DNA of 64,000 nt from Coraliomargarita algicola (GCF_033878955.1 NZ_CP138858.1:4057001-4121000), one strand, 5' to 3'. Shown: positions 18,025-27,028, counted from the first letter of the stretch. The notes: generated from the letters alone by a model not told the origin. Numbers and translations are program-made.

Positions 18025-18465
18025 ATGGACGAAATTTTACGCACAATCCCACACCGCCCACCGTTTCTCTTTATCGACGAGATCGTCGAAGTTCGCGAGG
18101 ACGGCGCCACCTGTAAGCGCACCATTCGTATGGAGGAGCCGCAGTTTGAGGGGCACTATCCCGGCAATCCCATTATGCCCGGTGTCTTGCTCTGCGAGGC
18201 CTGCTTCCAGACCGGCGCAATTTATCTTGCTAAGCAGATCGAAAAAGAGGGCCGCTCACTCAATGATGTCACACCTGTGCTCTCGCGCATTAGCGATGCG
18301 CGTTTCAAGCAAATGGTGAAGCCAGGTGACGAAATCACCATTGAGGTGACGATGGACGAGACCGTGAGCCGTTTCTTCTTTATGAAGGCCAAAGTGCTCA
18401 AGGGCGGCAAGCCAGCTATGACCATTAAGTTCGCGCTGGCGATGGTCGAGGGGGAGGGGAAATAA
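18025..18465 (+). CDS. fabZ: FabZ-type 3-hydroxyacyl-ACP dehydratase
   Basis: 146 residues, hot-dog fold. The catalytic His lies in IPHRPPFLFIDEI and the second catalytic residue, Glu, in GHYPGNPIMPGVLLCEACFQTG. It dehydrates 3-hydroxyacyl-ACP in type II fatty-acid synthesis. The ATG at 18025 is used because the family begins close to the IPHR motif; the longer frame from 17950 adds unrelated basic residues. Its stop lies 1 bp before the ATG of the fabI-like gene, so they form a two-gene fatty-acid operon. Housekeeping FabZ is the likeliest role, although a specialised dehydratase cannot be excluded. Confidence 0.88.
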   Translation: MDEILRTIPHRPPFLFIDEIVEVREDGATCKRTIRMEEPQFEGHYPGNPIMPGVLLCEACFQTGAIYLAKQIEKEGRSLNDVTPVLSRISDARFKQMVKPGDEITIEVTMDETVSRFFFMKAKVLKGGKPAMTIKFALAMVEGEGK

Positions 18466-18466
18466 T

Positions 18467-19276
18467 ATGAGTTTCTTAAACCTAGAAAATAAACGCTTCC
18501 TCGTGATGGGGGTGGCCAATCGTAAGAGCGTCGCGTGGGCGATCACTAAATCGCTGGAAGAGGCGGGCGCTGAGGTCATCCACAGTGTGCGTTCCGAAGC
18601 GCGCTTGGAGAGCTTGCAAAAGCTGCTCGGCGATCGGAAGGCCTACATCTGCGATGTGGAATTTCCCGAGCAGATCACCGCGTTAGCCGAACAAGTCGCG
18701 GCCGACTACGGCACGCTTGACGGTATCGTGCACTCGATCGCATTTGCCAATTACTCCGAGGGCTTTAAGCCCTTTCACGATACCGTGCGTAAGGATTTCC
18801 TGCAAGCCACTGCGATCTCCGCGTTCTCTTTGGTGGAAGTCGCTAGCGCCTTTAAGCCGCACCTCAACAACGATGCTTCTGTGGTGTCGATCGGCATTTC
18901 GTCCACCGATGTGACCGCTGAGAATTATGGCTACATGGCTCCGATTAAGGCGGCCCTGGAAACTTCTTCGTATAATTTGGCCAAGTCCTTTGGTGCTGAC
19001 ACGCGGGTGCGCTTCAATACCGTCAACGCGGGCCCGCTCAAGACCAGCGCTTCGGCTGGGATTCCTGGCTATTTGGAGAGCTACCTCTACGCTGAGAAAT
19101 TGACCTTTCGTAAGCAGAACCTGACCACGCAAGAAGTGGCTAACACTGCGGTCTTTTTACTGAGCCCCGCTTCCAGTGGCATTAATGGGCAAGGCTTGGT
19201 GGTGAATGCTGGTATGGATCGCAATTACTTCGATAAAGAAGTGGTGAGTCTAGCGATGCGTCCGGAAAAGAAATGA
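18467..19276 (+). CDS. fabI: Enoyl-ACP reductase (FabI-like, NADH)
   Basis: 269 residues, short-chain dehydrogenase fold typical of FabI. Visible are the N-terminal RFLVMGVANRKSVAWAI cofactor motif, DGIVHSIAFAN, the Y-x6-K catalytic arrangement in YGYMAPIKAALE, and VRFNTVNAGPLKTSASAGIPG. It reduces trans-2-enoyl-ACP, the last step of each elongation cycle. Translation is probably coupled to fabZ upstream. The segment preceding the catalytic Tyr (SIGISSTDVTAENYGYM) is less canonical than in enterobacterial FabI. Downstream lies a repeat-rich gap of 222 bp. Confidence 0.88.
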   Translation: MSFLNLENKRFLVMGVANRKSVAWAITKSLEEAGAEVIHSVRSEARLESLQKLLGDRKAYICDVEFPEQITALAEQVAADYGTLDGIVHSIAFANYSEGFKPFHDTVRKDFLQATAISAFSLVEVASAFKPHLNNDASVVSIGISSTDVTAENYGYMAPIKAALETSSYNLAKSFGADTRVRFNTVNAGPLKTSASAGIPGYLESYLYAEKLTFRKQNLTTQEVANTAVFLLSPASSGINGQGLVVNAGMDRNYFDKEVVSLAMRPEKK

Positions 19277-19400
19277 CGTGACTGGCGTCACGTCGCTACG
19301 GAATCGTGTGCCGATAATTGGTGTAGCGATGCCGCGCGAGCGGCGTCTTTTGCGGTTGGGTGCGTTCGCTTGGACGTGACTGGCGTTACGTCGCTGCGGA
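19275..19400. repeat. Dispersed palindromic intergenic repeats
   Basis: Two copies of a motif GACGTGACTGGCGTxACGTCGCT flank GTAGCGATGCCGCGCGAGC. They are clearly related to the tandem units at 24097-24531 (CGCCACTGGCGTGGCATCGCTAC and GTAGCGAACTCGCGCGAGC). Confidence 0.7.
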
Positions 19401-19432
19401 ATTTTGGTATTTGTGGTATTAAATTTCTTTTA

Positions 19433-19457
19433 TTAGGTTCTTGACTCAACAACCTAA
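19433..19457. promoter_or_regulatory. 25-bp near-perfect palindrome upstream of the cys genes
   Basis: Half-sites TTAGGTT (19433-19439) and AACCTAA (19451-19457) flank an inner palindrome TTGA-C-TCAA (19441-19449). Only the central base and one symmetric C/C pair fail to match. It lies 42 bp before the cysC ATG and has the size of a dimeric repressor or activator site. The cognate regulator is unknown. Confidence 0.65.
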
Positions 19458-19498
19458 GTTAAAGAAAACGCATTTACATTTTAATCACACCCGCTTAC

Positions 19499-20125
19499 AT
19501 GGCGGCTTCATTTATGTCCACACCTGAAAACATCCATACTGAATTTCACCGCATGCTAGGGCGCGACGCCAAGGAGGCGCAGCTGAAGCAGCGCGGGCAT
19601 GTATTTTGGTTTTACGGGCTGTCTGGCTCGGGCAAGAGCACTTTGGCCAACGCACTGGAGCGCAAACTGGCAGAGCAGGGCTTCATCACCAAAATTTTGG
19701 ATGGCGATAATATTCGTAGTGGCCTCAACAGTGACCTCGGTTTTTCCGATGCAGATCGCCAGGAAAACATCCGACGCATCGCTGAAGTGACACGTCTTTT
19801 CCTGGATGCGGGCATCGTCGTCTTTACCTCTTTTATCACGCCTAAGCGGGAACTGCGCGCTGCTGCCCGTGAGATCGTGGGCGTGGACGATATCACCCCC
19901 GTGTATGTTGAAGCCTCCTTCGAGACTTGCGCAGAGCGCGACGTGAAAGGGCTCTATGCCAAAGCTGCCGCGGGCGGAGTTAAAAATTTCACCGGTAAGG
20001 ATTCCTCTTTTGAAGCGCCTGTAGCGGGTGATCCTGATTGGACGATTACCACCGATAACCAAACCGAAGAGGAGTCGCTGAACCAGCTGCTGGAAAAAGT
20101 CCTTCCTCTCATCAAAAACTCTTAA
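19499..20125 (+). CDS. cysC: Adenylylsulfate (APS) kinase
   Basis: 208 residues. Phosphorylates APS to PAPS in the cytoplasm. Walker A is GLSGSGKST, followed by ILDGDNIRSGLNSDLGFSDADRQENIRRIAEV (APS-binding family block), FTSFITPKRELRAAAREIV, and the lid region AERDVKGLYAKAAAGGVKNFTG. It starts at ATG 19499; ATG 19514 would also include every motif. It is the first gene of cysC-cysD-cysN, with a long palindrome just upstream that may control the set. Separate cysC matches the short CysN here, which has no fused kinase. Confidence 0.95.
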   Translation: MAASFMSTPENIHTEFHRMLGRDAKEAQLKQRGHVFWFYGLSGSGKSTLANALERKLAEQGFITKILDGDNIRSGLNSDLGFSDADRQENIRRIAEVTRLFLDAGIVVFTSFITPKRELRAAAREIVGVDDITPVYVEASFETCAERDVKGLYAKAAAGGVKNFTGKDSSFEAPVAGDPDWTITTDNQTEEESLNQLLEKVLPLIKNS

Positions 20126-20192
20126 TTCCTCTCTCGATCGAGGCACCATTTTCGGGCTACATCCTAATTCCTAATTTTTAATTCTTTTAAGT

Positions 20193-21107
20193 ATGGCTAA
20201 AGACTACACAATCACTCACCTCAAACAGCTGGAATCCGAAGCGATCTACATCCTTCGTGAGACTGCTGCTCAGTTTGAGAAACCTGTTCTCCTTTTCTCT
20301 GGTGGTAAAGATTCCATCGTGATGGCCTACTTGGCAAAGAAGGCCTTTTGGCCAGCGAAACTTCCGTTTCCACTCTTGCACGTGGACACGGGGCATAACT
20401 TTCCTGAAACGATGGACTTCCGTGATAAGTTCGTCGAAGAAATCGGCGCTGAACTACATGTCGCGTCGGTGCAAAAAGCAATCGACGAGGGCAAAGTTGT
20501 CGAAGAAACGGGTCCTTACGCCAGCCGCAACGGTCTACAAACTGTCGCCTTGCTCGAAGGCCTGGAAGAAGGTCAATACGATGCCGCACTTGGTGGTGGC
20601 CGTCGCGACGAGGAAAAAGCACGCGCCAAGGAGCGCTTCTTCTCGCACCGCGATGCTTTCGGTCAGTGGGACCCTAAGAATCAGCGCCCTGAGCTCTGGA
20701 ATATTTTCAACGGTCGCAAGCAACACGGCGAGCACTTCCGCGTCTTCCCGCTCTCGAACTGGACGGAGATGGACATCTGGCAATACATCAAGCTGGAAAA
20801 CATCGAACTGCCTAATCTCTACTTCTCACACGAGCGCGAGTGTTTCGTGCGCAACGGTGTGGTGATGGGAGTGACTGACTTCATGGAGCTGCTCCCTGAA
20901 GAGAAGGCCAATGTTAAAAAGATGACTGTGCGCTTCCGCACTATCGGGGATGCGACCTGCACCGGCGCGGCGCTTTCTACCGCGGCGACACTCGACGATA
21001 TCATCGACGAAGTCGCTGCCGCTCGCCAAACCGAGCGTGGCACACGTGCCGATGACAAACGCTCTGAGACCGCGATGGAAGATCGCAAAAAAGAAGGGTA
21101 TTTTTAA
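20193..21107 (+). CDS. cysD: Sulfate adenylyltransferase subunit 2
   Basis: 304 residues, PAPS-reductase/ATP-pyrophosphatase fold. The PP-loop is LLFSGGKDSIVM; LHVDTGHNFPETMDFRD, GGGRRDEEKARAKERFFSHRD, WNIFNGR and FPLSNWTEMDIWQYI are hallmark CysD blocks. With CysN it makes APS from ATP and sulfate. It is the second gene of the sulfate-activation cluster, 67 bp after cysC and 90 bp before cysN. Confidence 0.97.
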   Translation: MAKDYTITHLKQLESEAIYILRETAAQFEKPVLLFSGGKDSIVMAYLAKKAFWPAKLPFPLLHVDTGHNFPETMDFRDKFVEEIGAELHVASVQKAIDEGKVVEETGPYASRNGLQTVALLEGLEEGQYDAALGGGRRDEEKARAKERFFSHRDAFGQWDPKNQRPELWNIFNGRKQHGEHFRVFPLSNWTEMDIWQYIKLENIELPNLYFSHERECFVRNGVVMGVTDFMELLPEEKANVKKMTVRFRTIGDATCTGAALSTAATLDDIIDEVAAARQTERGTRADDKRSETAMEDRKKEGYF

Positions 21108-21197
21108 GCGACGCTTAAGAATACAAAGCGTAGTGGGGTTGCTTTAGCGCCCCATTCAGAATCAGTCATCATTTATCATTCATTACCAATTTCTATC

Positions 21198-22481
21198 ATG
21201 AGCGAATCAGAATCATCAGCCGGCTATCTTGACATGGATCTCTTGCGGTTCACCACCGCGGGTTCCGTCGACGACGGCAAAAGTACACTTATCGGACGCC
21301 TCCTTTACGACTCCAAGGCGATCTTCGAGGATCAACTCGAAGCCATGGAAAAGAGCTCCAAGTCGCGCGGCGACGAAAACGTCAATCTCGCACTGCTCAC
21401 CGACGGTCTCCGTTCCGAGCGCGAGCAGGGTATCACCATCGACGTGGCTTACCGCTACTTCGCGACACCCAAGCGCAAGTTCATCATCGCCGACACGCCG
21501 GGCCACATCCAATACACCCGTAATATGGTGACGGGTGCGTCCACTGCGAATCTTGCGATTCTTTTGGTGGATGCGCGTAAGGGCGTCATCGAGCAAACTT
21601 GTCGTCACGCTTTTATCGCTAACTTGCTACGCATCCAACACATCGTGGTCTGCGTCAACAAGATGGACTTGGTCGACTGGAGCGAGGACACTTACAACGG
21701 CATCGTTGAGGACTTTAAGAAGTTTGCTTCCCGCCTCGATAACATCGTGGAGATCACTTTCATTCCTGTCAGCGCATTGCTAGGAGATAACGTCGTCGAT
21801 AAGTCCGAGAACATGCCTTGGTATCAAGGCCCGTCGATGCTCTACCACTTGGAGACAGTTTACATCGGTGCTGACGAGAATCACGTCGAAGCGCGTATGC
21901 CCGTGCAGTGGGTGATTCGCCCGCACTCTGACAAGTGGCACGATTTCCGCGGTTTCGCGGGGCGTATCGCGGGCGGTGTCTTTAAGCCAGGCGATGCTGT
22001 CAAAGTCATGCCATCCGGTTTCGAGTCGACCATCAAAGCGATCCACACTATGGATGGCGAATTGGAAGAAGCCTATGCGCCGATGTCTGTAGCCATTACG
22101 CTCAACGACGAGATCGATATCTCGCGTGGCGATATGCTAGTGAAGCCTAACAATGCACCCGAGCCACGTCAGGATGTGGACGCGATGATTTGCTGGTTCT
22201 CTTCGACTAAGAAGCTCGCGGGGCGCGGTAAGTATATCTTGCGTCACACCACTAAAGAAGTGAAAGCAATCGTGACTGAGGTGAAGTATAAGGTGAACAT
22301 CAACACCTTGCACAAGGTCGAAGACGATCTCATCTTTAACCACAACGACATCGGTCGTATCTCGCTACGCACTTCCGCACCATTGATCGCTGATAGCTAT
22401 AAGACCAATCGCATTAGCGGTAGTTTCATTCTCATCGACGAGCAGACCAACGAGACTGTTGCGGCTGGTATGATTATCTAG
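21198..22481 (+). CDS. cysN: Sulfate adenylyltransferase subunit 1 (GTPase)
   Basis: 427 residues. An EF-Tu-like GTPase that drives CysD. G1 is GSVDDGKSTLIGRLLYD, G2 the REQGITIDVAYRYF region, G3 DTPGH, and G4 VNKMD. It is followed by two beta-barrel domains (VIRPHSDKWHDFRGFAGRIAGG). It ends without a C-terminal APS kinase fusion, consistent with separate cysC. A short palindrome (TGGGGTT...AGCGCCCCA, near 21131-21152) lies in the cysD-cysN gap. A strong terminator follows at 22511. Confidence 0.97.
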   Translation: MSESESSAGYLDMDLLRFTTAGSVDDGKSTLIGRLLYDSKAIFEDQLEAMEKSSKSRGDENVNLALLTDGLRSEREQGITIDVAYRYFATPKRKFIIADTPGHIQYTRNMVTGASTANLAILLVDARKGVIEQTCRHAFIANLLRIQHIVVCVNKMDLVDWSEDTYNGIVEDFKKFASRLDNIVEITFIPVSALLGDNVVDKSENMPWYQGPSMLYHLETVYIGADENHVEARMPVQWVIRPHSDKWHDFRGFAGRIAGGVFKPGDAVKVMPSGFESTIKAIHTMDGELEEAYAPMSVAITLNDEIDISRGDMLVKPNNAPEPRQDVDAMICWFSSTKKLAGRGKYILRHTTKEVKAIVTEVKYKVNINTLHKVEDDLIFNHNDIGRISLRTSAPLIADSYKTNRISGSFILIDEQTNETVAAGMII

Positions 22482-22510
22482 GCAGAGCTTCAGATCCAAG
22501 TATTTATCAA

Positions 22511-22543
22511 GGTGTCATTCCGTCAGGAGTGGCACCTTTTTTT
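22511..22543 (+). terminator. Rho-independent terminator of the cys genes
   Basis: 11-bp stem with G-U pairs (22511-22521 with 22526-22536), loop GTCA, then seven T residues. Confidence 0.85.
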
Positions 22544-22604
22544 GTGGCGTGAAGCAGGTGGACAGGCTGGAGACAGGCGGGGCGCCTGTCTTGCGGGCAC
22601 AAAA

Positions 22605-22626
22605 AAACCTCACAGAGGTGAGGTTT
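22605..22626 (-). terminator. Terminator of tRNA-Leu
   Basis: Stem AAACCTCAC/GTGAGGTTT with a 4-nt loop and a T-run on the minus strand, beginning 4 bp past the tRNA 3' end. Confidence 0.8.
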
Positions 22627-22629
22627 AAA

Positions 22630-22715
<86 letters not shown>

Positions 22716-22836
22716 CATTTGAAAGGTTGTGAAGAAAACAGCTTGTTCGCTGAATGCAAGTACTCCTTTTCAGATTTATGACGATTTATTTCAAATCATA
22801 CCGAGATCCGTCCTGCGAAGCCTTCCAGCAAGCTCA

Positions 22837-22977
22837 GTTCTCTGAACCGGGGGGCGGAGCCAAAGCCCGTATCCTCGGTTCTCTGAACCGGGGGCGGAGT
22901 CAAAGCCCGTATCCTCGGTTCTCTGAACCGGGGGCGGAGTCAAAGCTCGTATCCTCGGTTCTCTGAACCGGGGGGGC
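22837..22977. repeat. 40-bp tandem repeat, three units plus a partial fourth
   Basis: Units start at 22837, 22878, 22918 and 22958 with GTTCTCTGAACCGGGGG followed by CGGAGTCAAAGCCCGTATCCTCG. Adjacent units touch with no unique spacers, so it is not a CRISPR array. It ends at the galM stop codon. Confidence 0.9.
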
Positions 22978-22980
22978 TTT

Positions 22981-24027
22981 TTACTGTGCGCTAAAACGAA
23001 AAAGCGTGGTGCTCTTGAAAGTTTCTCCTGGCTTTAAGATCGCGTTGCCCATTTCAGGGAAGTGGATCGAATCCGCGTAATCTTGTGTTTCTAAGCACAG
23101 TGCGTGCATGGGTTTGTGGTGTGCGCCGCCCTTGCCAATTTCAGGGCCCTCCTCGGAGAGGGATAGGCCAGCGTAGAATTGCACGCCGGGCGCGGTGGTG
23201 AGCACTTCCATTATGCGGCCAGAATCGGGCTCGATGACTCGCGCCGCCAGTTTTGCCTGAGCGGTGCGACCTTCATTGAGGAAGAAGTGTATATCCGCAT
23301 TGCCTACTTCCAATGTCTTCAGTGAGCCGAGTTGCACGGGCTCGCGGTAGTCGTTGTAGCCCGCCACCACAGGATCGCGGCGGCCGATCAGGCTGCAGTT
23401 CTCGTCGACTGTAGCCACGCTATCAGCCAAAATTTGCAGCTTGTGATCGAGAATGTCGCCTTCGCCACGCAGATTGAAGTAACTGTGGTTGGTCGGGTTG
23501 AAGGGAGTGGTGTGGTCGCTGCTGGCTTCGTAGTGAATCTCCAGCGCGTCATTATCCAGCAGGGCGTAAGTGACTGTGCAGTGCACCTCGCCTGGAAAGC
23601 CGTTGTGGCCGTCCGGATCGGTGAGTTGCAGCTGTAGTTTTTGAACGCCAAAGTCTTCGATGATTTCTGCCTTCCACAACATGGTGTGGAAGCCTTCGGG
23701 GCCGCTATGCAGATTGCTGATGCCCTCGTAATTGGCTTCCAGCGGGTAGGTCTTACCGTCCAATTCAAAACTCGCACCACCAATGCGGCCGGCCACACGA
23801 CCACAGATGGAGCCGAAGCAGGGATGCCCCGCAAGATAGTCCTCGAGCGAGTCCTTGCCCAGCACCACGTCGGTGAGTGCTCCTTCGCGGTCGGGCACAT
23901 TGAGCGATACGAGGATCGCTCCGTAGTTTGTGACTTCCGCGCTCAGGCCGTTCGCGTTCGTGAGGGTGAAGAGGTCGACCGCTTCACCCGAGGGGAGTGT
24001 GCCGTAGGGAGTGGAGGTAATACTCAT
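22981..24027 (-). CDS. galM: Aldose 1-epimerase (galactose mutarotase)
   Basis: 348 residues from ATG 24027. Interconverts alpha and beta anomers of galactose or glucose before phosphorylation, in the cytoplasm (no signal peptide). Family blocks include NYGAILVSLNVPDR, GHPCFGSICGRVAGRIGGASFELDGK (substrate Arg), NLHSGPEGFHTMLW (catalytic His region), NPTNHSYFNLRGEGDILDH (second His) and a C-terminal CLETQDYADS (catalytic Glu near GVQFYAG). The longer frame to 24129 adds residues without family similarity. It may serve the galactan-degradation region further right, although it is not adjacent to it. Confidence 0.93.
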   Translation of the reverse strand: MSITSTPYGTLPSGEAVDLFTLTNANGLSAEVTNYGAILVSLNVPDREGALTDVVLGKDSLEDYLAGHPCFGSICGRVAGRIGGASFELDGKTYPLEANYEGISNLHSGPEGFHTMLWKAEIIEDFGVQKLQLQLTDPDGHNGFPGEVHCTVTYALLDNDALEIHYEASSDHTTPFNPTNHSYFNLRGEGDILDHKLQILADSVATVDENCSLIGRRDPVVAGYNDYREPVQLGSLKTLEVGNADIHFFLNEGRTAQAKLAARVIEPDSGRIMEVLTTAPGVQFYAGLSLSEEGPEIGKGGAHHKPMHALCLETQDYADSIHFPEMGNAILKPGETFKSTTLFRFSAQ

Positions 24028-24096
24028 AGGCAAGTAGCAAATTCCGATGCCTAGATTGTGCAATGAAATATGTGGAGCGAGCGGCTGCTTTTCAAC

Positions 24097-24531
24097 GCGA
24101 GGTCTTCGGGTGCGTCGGGATGACGCCACTGGCGTGGCATCGCTACAGAGCTGTGTTCGGCGGAGGTCAACGGTTGTAGCGAACTCGCGCGAGCGAGGTC
24201 TTCGGTGCCGTCGGGAGGCGCCACTAGCGTGGCATCGCTACAGAGGGTGTTCGGCGGAGGTCAACAGTTGTAGCGAACTCGCGCGAGCGAGGTCTTAGGT
24301 GCCGTCGGGAGGCGCCACTAGCGTGGCATCGCTACAGAGCTGTGTGCGGCGGAGGTCAACAGTAGTAGCGAACTCGCGCGAGCGAGGTCTTTGGAGCCGT
24401 CGGGATGACGCCACTGGCGTGGCATCGCTACAGAGGAGTGTCCGGAGGAGGTCAACAGTTGTAGCGAACTCGCGCGAGCGAGGTCTTTGGGCCGTCGGGA
24501 GACGCCACTAGCGTGGCATCGCTACAGAGGA
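24097..24531. repeat. 94-96-bp tandem repeat, about 4.6 copies
   Basis: The segment TAGCGAACTCGCGCGAGC recurs at 24177, 24271, 24366 and 24462. Each unit also contains a second palindromic block, CGCCACT(A/G)GCGTGGCATCGCTAC. Small differences between copies (GGAGGCGCC versus GGATGACGCC) show they have begun to diverge. A dispersed relative lies at 19275-19400. It separates galM from the uspA gene; no gene is supported inside. Confidence 0.9.
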
Positions 24532-24542
24532 GTGCTCTGAGC

Positions 24543-25400
24543 CTAGCGGAACAGAAGCACAGGAATCTTGACCGTGCGGATCATGGAGGTGGTGGTGCTG
24601 CCGACGATGAACTGGCGAATGCTGGAGTGTCCGTAGGCGCCCATTACCAATAGGTCGATGTGGTCTTGGGCCACCACATCGCTGATGATGGATTCGGGCT
24701 CGCCATCGCGTTGTTCGATGGTCACCTCATAGCCGGCAGCTTTGAGCTTGGCCTCGGCGGCTGCCAAGGAGGCCTCGATCTTGGCATTGCCAGAGCCGAC
24801 ATAGAGGAGATAGGCGTGCATGCCTTTCAGCAGGGGCTCGTTGGCGACATAATCGACCGCTTTTTGTGCACTACTGCCGCCGTCGTAGGCGAGCACGAAG
24901 GTGTTCATCTTATCAAACGCTCGCGAGGCCACTAAAACCGGGTGTTGGCAGCTGCGCACCACGCGCTCCAGGTTACTGCCGAGGTGACCTTTTTCAAAGT
25001 CGGCATTGTTGCCGCGTTTGCCGATCACGACGAGGTCGGCGTCGCGCTCATACTTCGAGATCTCGTCGCTCAGTTTGCCGTGCCATTGATCGGCTTGAAC
25101 TTGGGCGACGCCGGCTTGTTTGAGGTGAGTGGTGGCATCTTCCAAGATCGCTTGTCCGCGCTTTTTCGCGATTTTGGCTTTGGCGGCTTCGAGTTCGACT
25201 AGTTCATTGAGCAGTGCGCTGCGTGCGCCCAAGCCGATGCAGCCACTGTAGTTCGCGGTGGCTGGTTTCTCGTGGTGCGGGTTCAGCATGTGGATCACGT
25301 GGATCGATGCGCTGTTCATTTGGCGTGAAGCCCATGCCGCGTGATCATAAACGCTGTGTGAATACTGGGAACCGTCGGTGCAAGCTAGTATGTTAGGCAT
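24543..25400 (-). CDS. Tandem-domain universal stress protein (UspA family)
   Basis: 285 residues with two Usp domains (about 1-150 and 155-285). Domain 1 starts MPNILACTDGSQYSHSVYDHA and ends VVIGKRGN...LGSNLERVVRSCQHPVLV. Domain 2 has the ATP-binding G-2x-G-9x-G(S/T) pattern in MGAYGHSSIRQFIVGSTTTSM and ends IPVLLF. It is cytoplasmic and lies 50 bp downstream of the SulP transporter gene on the same strand. SulP-Usp pairs suggest the Usp protein modulates or accompanies anion uptake (inference). Confidence 0.9.
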   Translation of the reverse strand: MPNILACTDGSQYSHSVYDHAAWASRQMNSASIHVIHMLNPHHEKPATANYSGCIGLGARSALLNELVELEAAKAKIAKKRGQAILEDATTHLKQAGVAQVQADQWHGKLSDEISKYERDADLVVIGKRGNNADFEKGHLGSNLERVVRSCQHPVLVASRAFDKMNTFVLAYDGGSSAQKAVDYVANEPLLKGMHAYLLYVGSGNAKIEASLAAAEAKLKAAGYEVTIEQRDGEPESIISDVVAQDHIDLLVMGAYGHSSIRQFIVGSTTTSMIRTVKIPVLLFR

Positions 25401-25450
25401 AGGGATCAGAAATTAGGAGTTGGGAATTATGAATTAGGAAATGAGACATC

Positions 25451-26938
25451 CTAGTGGCCGCCTGCCGCATCTTCTGCGCCGGGCTTGTCGTGTGTGGCTA
25501 TTTTTAGAACGAGTGTTTTGCTGGCTTCGTTCAATCCGACGATCTCTACTTCAGTGCCTTCGCGGCGGAATTTCAAGACAACTCGGTCCAAGGCGCCGAC
25601 GGCGGATAAATCCCAGAAGTGCGCATGCGTGACGTCGATTGTGACATGCTCCAGCACTTCATGGAAGTCGAAGGCATCGGCGAAGGTATCCGCTGAAACG
25701 AAAAAGAGTTGTCCGACGACGGAGTAGGTGCGCTTTTTCTTAGAAACTTCCAGTTCGGAGGAGATCTCGAGGAGTCGCGATACCTTGTAAGCAAAGAATA
25801 GCGCGCTGAGAACGACGCCGATACCGACGCCGATCGCCAAGTTGTGGGTCACCACTACGGCCACGACTGTCGAAACCATCACGATGCTGGAGGTGAGGTG
25901 ATTCTTACGCAGCCCTTTGATGGAGGACCAGTTAAAGGTGCCGAACGAGACCATCAGCATGACCGCTACCAACGCCGCGATCGGAATTTGATTCACCAAA
26001 TCACCTAGCACAAATATGAGAATCAGCAATACGATCCCAGAGGCCGCGGTCGATAGACGACCACGACCGCCTGATTTGACGTTGATCACGGACTGCCCGA
26101 TCATAGCGCAACCACCCATGCCACCGAAGAAGCCGGCCACGAGATTGGAAATGCCTTGCCCCTTACATTCGCGATTCTTGTCACTTTCGGTGTCGGTAAA
26201 GTCGTCCAAAATGCCCGCAGTCATCAGAGACTCCAGCAGGCCGACCACTGTCATCGGAATTGCGTAGGGCAGAACAATCATGAAGGTTTCCCAGTTCCAA
26301 GGCACATCCGGGAAGAGGAAAGACGGCAGGGAACTCGGCAAGTCGCCCATATCGCCGACGGTTTTCAGGCTCGTATCCAGGCCCATTGTGATTGAAACCG
26401 TGGTGAGTACGATGATGCAAATTAGTGGAGACGGCACTGCGGTGGTTAAGCGCGGAAAGCCGTAAATGATGACTAAGCCCCCCGCGACCATCGCATACAT
26501 GATCCAAGTTTGCCCCATCATCTCATTGACTTGGGTGATGAAATAGAGAATCGCGAGTGCATTGACAAAGCCGGTGACCACCGATTTTGAGACGAAGCGC
26601 ATCAGATCCGCCAATTTAAAGACGCCGCATAATATCTGTAGCACCCCCGTCAACAATGTCGCGGCCAGTAGATATTGCACACCATGGTTGGCGACCAGTG
26701 AACCAATTAACAACGCAATCGCGCCAGTTGCTGCGGAAATCATTCCCGGACGACCACCGACAAATGCAATGGTAATCGCGATGCAGAATGACGCGTAGAG
26801 TGTGACTTTCGGGTCCACACCCGCGATGATGGCAAATGCGAGGGACTCCGGGATCAGCGCAAGCGCCACCACCGTGCCTGCGATGATGTCGCGGCGCGGA
26901 TTCGAGAACCACTCTTGGAAATATTTGTTCTGTGTCAT
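25451..26938 (-). CDS. SulP-family anion transporter with STAS domain
   Basis: 495 residues from ATG 26938 (the family start MTQNKYFQEWFSNPRRDIIAG); the longer frame is unrelated. About 12 membrane segments span 20-390, with the SulP signatures GTVVALALIPESLAFAIIAGVDPKVTLYASF and GGMGGCAMIGQSVINVKSGGRGRLS, then a STAS domain (about 400-480; VTIDVTHAHFWDLSAVGALDRVVLKFR). It is a candidate bicarbonate (BicA-like) or sulfate transporter. It is followed at 50 bp by the tandem Usp gene. The sulfate-activation genes are 3 kb away but not in the same operon. Confidence 0.9.
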   Translation of the reverse strand: MTQNKYFQEWFSNPRRDIIAGTVVALALIPESLAFAIIAGVDPKVTLYASFCIAITIAFVGGRPGMISAATGAIALLIGSLVANHGVQYLLAATLLTGVLQILCGVFKLADLMRFVSKSVVTGFVNALAILYFITQVNEMMGQTWIMYAMVAGGLVIIYGFPRLTTAVPSPLICIIVLTTVSITMGLDTSLKTVGDMGDLPSSLPSFLFPDVPWNWETFMIVLPYAIPMTVVGLLESLMTAGILDDFTDTESDKNRECKGQGISNLVAGFFGGMGGCAMIGQSVINVKSGGRGRLSTAASGIVLLILIFVLGDLVNQIPIAALVAVMLMVSFGTFNWSSIKGLRKNHLTSSIVMVSTVVAVVVTHNLAIGVGIGVVLSALFFAYKVSRLLEISSELEVSKKKRTYSVVGQLFFVSADTFADAFDFHEVLEHVTIDVTHAHFWDLSAVGALDRVVLKFRREGTEVEIVGLNEASKTLVLKIATHDKPGAEDAAGGH

Positions 26939-27028
26939 TGGTCGTAAAAATAGAAAAGCCAACAGAGGGCTGTTGGCTGGGGAAAGCGAAAGTTTGCCTG
27001 TTAAGGCTATAGATCGACGAAAGGGCAA

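Noticed and set aside
22837..22977. Possible CRISPR array
   Set aside because: Repeat units are directly adjacent with no unique spacers and no cas genes nearby.
24027..24129. N-terminal extension of galM (start 24129)
   Set aside because: The added residues are basic, unlike the family, and lie partly in the repeat region; ATG 24027 gives the normal GalM start.
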